In this document: positions 16,206 to 18,057 of the stretch, one piece after another | Layout of the letters: every line of letters starts with the position of its first letter | Position numbering within the stretch: the first letter of the stretch is position 1 | Assembly: GCA_018381235.1 (NCBI GenBank) | Contig: JAGZSF010000020.1 | Coordinates: 1-18,057, forward strand | Source of the DNA: Collinsella sp. | GTDB taxonomy: Bacteria > Actinomycetota > Coriobacteriia > Coriobacteriales > Coriobacteriaceae | DNA length: 18,057 bases | Direction: 5' to 3' | Made by a program: the position numbers and the translations under genes | The notes under the pieces: model-generated | What the model was told of the DNA's origin: nothing | The model's database searches: none | The model's input: only the letters and a program-made list of their open reading frames with translations

Positions 16206-16241
16206 CAGGGGGCGGGCAAACCAACGTCTGCCCGCCCCCTG
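16206..16241. repeat. Strong intercistronic hairpin between binding-protein and permease genes
   Basis: 13-bp perfect stem CAGGGGGCGGGCA / TGCCCGCCCCCTG with a 10-base loop, in the 87-bp gap. On the minus strand it is followed by CATATTGAAAGG without a T-tract. Such structures after malE-type genes are known to stabilise the upstream mRNA and to lower expression of downstream permeases; that role is inferred here. Confidence 0.7.
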
Positions 16242-16272
16242 TCGCTAATCAGATAGCTTGGGCAGCAACTGC

Positions 16273-17589
16273 TTACTCGGAAGCAGCCTTCTCGGTCTTC
16301 CAGCCATCGACGAAGGCGTTCTTGACGCCGTCCCACTTGCTGTTGTCGGCAGCATAGGCAATCAGAGCCTGCTTGAGGTTCTTCTTCCACTCCTCAGAGG
16401 GGATGTAGACGAAGTCCCAAGCGACGGTCTTCTTGCCGTCCTTGGCCATGGCAACGGCCTGCTGCGAGAAGACGTTGGTGGTCTCCTTAGCGCTCTTGAA
16501 CGGGGCAGTCAGACCCATCTTGTCAGCGATGATGCTGGTGGCGGTGTCAGAAGTAACGCACCAATACATGAAGTCCTCGGTTGCCTTCTGGGCATCCTCG
16601 GAAGCCTGGGAGCTGACGCACCAGTAGTTCTCGCCGCCGGAGCACAGGCCCTGGTTCTCCTCGCCGTCGACACCAATGTAGATGGGCATCATGCCAATCT
16701 GATCGTCGGTCATGCCGGCCTTGGTGAGGTCAGCGTAGGCCCAAGAACCGTTCTGATAGAAGACGGCCTTGCCGGTTGCGAACTCGTTGGTGGCGTCGTC
16801 GCCGGTCTTGGAGGCAAGCTGCGAAGGATCGCAGGTGGAGTCGGTGATGTACAGGTCGAAAATCTGCTTGAAGTTGTCGAGATACTCGCCCTTGATCTCG
16901 TCGTCCTCCTGGTTGTGCTCCTTCTCGAACTCGTAGTAGAGCGGGAGGTTGGCAAGGTGGGTGGTGTAGCGCCAGCTGGAGGAGTCATCCATGCCGGCGG
17001 AAGTGAAGGCACCCTCAACACCAAGCTCGTCCTTGCGGGCCTGGATGTCGTCGGCACAAGCCTTCAGCTTGTCGAAGGAGTTGATGTCCTCGGCCTTGTA
17101 GCCAGCCTTCTCGAGCAGCTGCTTGTTGTAGATAATGCCGTAGCTCTCCTGGACCCAGTCGATACCCAGATCCTTGCCGTCGGACTGCAGAGCCAGGGAG
17201 TCGTCAATGAGCTCACCGCGGAGCTTGGTATCGGACAGGTCGGCGCAGTAATCCTTCCAGTTCTTAAGACCGGTGGGGCCGTTGACCTGGAACAGGGTCG
17301 GAGCGGAGCTCTTGGACATCTCGGACTTGAGCTTCTCCTCGTAGGTGTTGGAGGCGGCGGTCACGATCTTGACCTCGACGCCCTTCTCCTTCTTATAGGC
17401 CTTGGCGATCTCCTTCCACTCCTTGTCGACCTCGGGCTTGAATTGGAGGAAGTAGACCTCGGCAGCGTCACCAGAAGCAGAGGAGCCGGAGCCAGCAGAA
17501 CCGCCGCAGCCCACGAGACCCAGACCAAGAACCGCAGCCGCGGAACCAGCAAAGCCCAGGAACTGCCTTCTGCTCATTTCGTTCTTCAT
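16273..17589 (-). CDS. Sugar ABC transporter substrate-binding lipoprotein (MalE-like, CUT1)
   Basis: The 438-residue extracellular binding protein has an N-terminus with a twin-arginine motif SRRQFLGF (6-13) and a lipobox LVGC (25-28), so it should be exported by Tat and anchored through Cys28. A Gly/Ser-rich linker follows, then the two-lobe family 1 solute-binding fold: VYFLQFKPEVDKEWKEIAKA, SAPTLFQVNGPTGLKNW, YGIIYNKQLLEKAGY, AVFYQNGSWAYADL, GGENYWCVSSQASEDAQKA. I chose the ATG at 17589 (MKNEMSRRQF), with AAGGGTGG about 7 bases upstream, over an ATG six codons further up. It is the first gene of the transporter operon. Sugar specificity cannot be read directly. Confidence 0.93.
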   Translation of the reverse strand: MKNEMSRRQFLGFAGSAAAVLGLGLVGCGGSAGSGSSASGDAAEVYFLQFKPEVDKEWKEIAKAYKKEKGVEVKIVTAASNTYEEKLKSEMSKSSAPTLFQVNGPTGLKNWKDYCADLSDTKLRGELIDDSLALQSDGKDLGIDWVQESYGIIYNKQLLEKAGYKAEDINSFDKLKACADDIQARKDELGVEGAFTSAGMDDSSSWRYTTHLANLPLYYEFEKEHNQEDDEIKGEYLDNFKQIFDLYITDSTCDPSQLASKTGDDATNEFATGKAVFYQNGSWAYADLTKAGMTDDQIGMMPIYIGVDGEENQGLCSGGENYWCVSSQASEDAQKATEDFMYWCVTSDTATSIIADKMGLTAPFKSAKETTNVFSQQAVAMAKDGKKTVAWDFVYIPSEEWKKNLKQALIAYAADNSKWDGVKNAFVDGWKTEKAASE

Positions 17590-17672
17590 TACAATCCACC
17601 CTTTCACACCGTGGCGGCACCCTTTGCCGCCGCCTTCGGAGATTGGCTCGGGGACTTTGCCCCTTTTGCTGA

Positions 17673-17678
17673 TTTGTA
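17673..17678 (-). promoter_or_regulatory. Candidate -10 box of the ABC transporter operon
   Basis: TACAAA on the minus strand, 83 bases ahead of the binding-protein ATG, with no good -35. The leader contains a GGCGGC / GCCGCC hairpin (17613-17631). Confidence 0.35.
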
Positions 17679-17692
17679 CGATACGCTATTTG

Positions 17693-17711
17693 GCTAGTTG
17701 TTTGAACAAGT
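17693..17711. promoter_or_regulatory. Putative maltose-type operator upstream of the ABC transporter operon
   Basis: Read on the minus strand, ACTTGTTCAAACAACTAGC matches 14 of 19 positions of the perfect palindrome in front of malQ (8754-8772), including GTT-N-AAACAAC. It keeps an imperfect 7-5-7 symmetry (5 of 7 arm positions). It lies upstream of the candidate -10 box, in the -35 region. A common regulator is inferred. Confidence 0.5.
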
Positions 17712-17762
17712 ATTACTAGAGCGGTAGAAAAACTTCGGTGAACGGTAATTTCAACTTGATAC

Positions 17763-17790
17763 TTGACAAGTTTAAATTAACACACATCAT
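17763..17790 (+). promoter_or_regulatory. Candidate promoter in AT-rich segment, facing right
   Basis: Consensus -35 TTGACA (17763-17768), 16-base spacer, CATCAT (17785-17790). The surrounding leader is dense in small palindromes: ACTTGACAAGT (17761-17771), CATCATTGATG (17785-17795), and outer arms TTTCAAC (17749-17755) / GTTGAAA (17795-17801). Confidence 0.4.
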
Positions 17791-17851
17791 TGATGTTGAA
17801 AAATTAGAAATCATAATCAAAAACTCTGAAAAACAAAAGGAAGGATATTAA

Positions 17852-18057
17852 ATGATAACACTTACGGAAATATTGAATGTGACCCATACGGATTTACTTA
17901 CAAAGAAATGTCGGAAGTAATTGGAGAGGATAAAGCAAGAGCCTTATATGCGGAATTGTATAAACAGCCATTTCACAAAAAAAATCTATCAATATCAACA
18001 AAAAAAGTCTATAAAAGTAGCGATACTGAAAAGTATGTTTATGAATTGAAAGACAAC
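17852..18057 (+). CDS. 5' part of a probable RlmN/Cfr-like radical SAM rRNA methyltransferase, out of frame with its start (cut by window edge)
   Basis: An ideal ribosome binding site (AAAGGAAGGAT) precedes an ATG at 17852, but that frame stops after 22 codons (TAA at 17918-17920). The neighbouring frame is open from 17830 to the window end and reads NDNTYGNIECDPYGFTYKEM, then SEVIGEDKARALYAELYKQP, and ends KSSDTEKYVYELKDN. The YGFT opening and a K-Y-x-[FY]-E-L-x-D segment resemble the N-terminal domain of RlmN/Cfr enzymes, which methylate A2503 of 23S rRNA; the CxxxCxxC radical-SAM motif would lie beyond the window, so the assignment is tentative. In this frame the first normal start codon is ATG 17908, without a good ribosome binding site. 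One extra base near 17852-17870 would join the good start to the long frame, so a frameshift mutation, a sequencing error, or a short leader peptide overlapping the gene are all possible. The DNA is much more AT-rich than the rest of the window, suggesting transfer. Confidence 0.45.

Noticed and set aside
17650..17667. Plus-strand terminator GGGG-N6-CCCC-TTTT
   Set aside because: The stem is only 4 bp and there is no plus-strand gene upstream; it lies in the leader of the transporter operon.
17852..17920. Programmed -1 frameshift joining the 22-codon frame to the long frame
   Set aside because: No slippery heptamer of the X-XXY-YYZ type is seen in the overlap; a mutation, read error or leader peptide explains the arrangement better.

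Overview
The window is a high-GC segment (roughly 60% by eye over most of its length) whose gene set and domain types resemble Collinsella or a related member of the Coriobacteriia. This assignment is an inference from gene content and style: MsmX-type sugar ABC cassette, Tat-exported CHAP-like cell-wall hydrolase, tandem SIS deglycases, type II MurB. No rRNA or other phylogenetic marker is present. The last ~300 bases (from about 17740) are abruptly AT-rich and look like the edge of a transferred segment.

Layout. (1) 1-3460, all on the minus strand: a cut-off gene, probably a second SIS protein; a complete SIS-domain sugar-phosphate isomerase/deglycase; two tandem, overlapping GntR/UTRA regulators; and a small hypothetical protein. 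The 190-bp gap in front of the SIS genes carries a TGTATATACA palindrome that fits the GntR/HutC operator pattern. (2) 3461-4737: a long hairpin element, then a LacI-family regulator on the minus strand. (3) 4921-5883: murB on the plus strand, convergent with a Tat-secreted, coiled-coil, CHAP-like peptidoglycan hydrolase (6112-7317, minus). Between them are two terminator hairpins and a 131-bp element bounded by 31-bp perfect inverted repeats. (4) 7584-12767, plus strand: galE, malQ and glgP, i.e. UDP-galactose/UDP-glucose interconversion and cytosolic maltodextrin breakdown. (5) 12768-13223: a gene-free convergent gap with two terminators flanking three tandem ~80-bp hairpin units. (6) 13224-17589, minus strand: a complete carbohydrate ABC transporter (Tat lipoprotein binding protein, two permeases, MsmX/UgpC-type ATPase). 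(7) 17740-18057: AT-rich DNA with the start of a plus-strand gene resembling RlmN/Cfr methyltransferases, apparently out of frame with its obvious start.

How the parts fit. The transporter probably imports maltodextrins or similar glucans, which MalQ and GlgP then process to glucose and glucose-1-phosphate. This is supported by a matching 19-bp imperfect palindrome in front of malQ (8754-8772) and in front of the transporter operon (17693-17711), which predicts one shared regulator not encoded here. The 5' cluster looks like an amino-sugar or Amadori-compound (fructosamine-type) catabolic locus whose transport genes would lie beyond position 1.

The least explained material is intergenic: the three-unit hairpin array, the 131-bp nested inverted repeat, the 32-bp-arm hairpin near 3581, and the foreign AT-rich edge.
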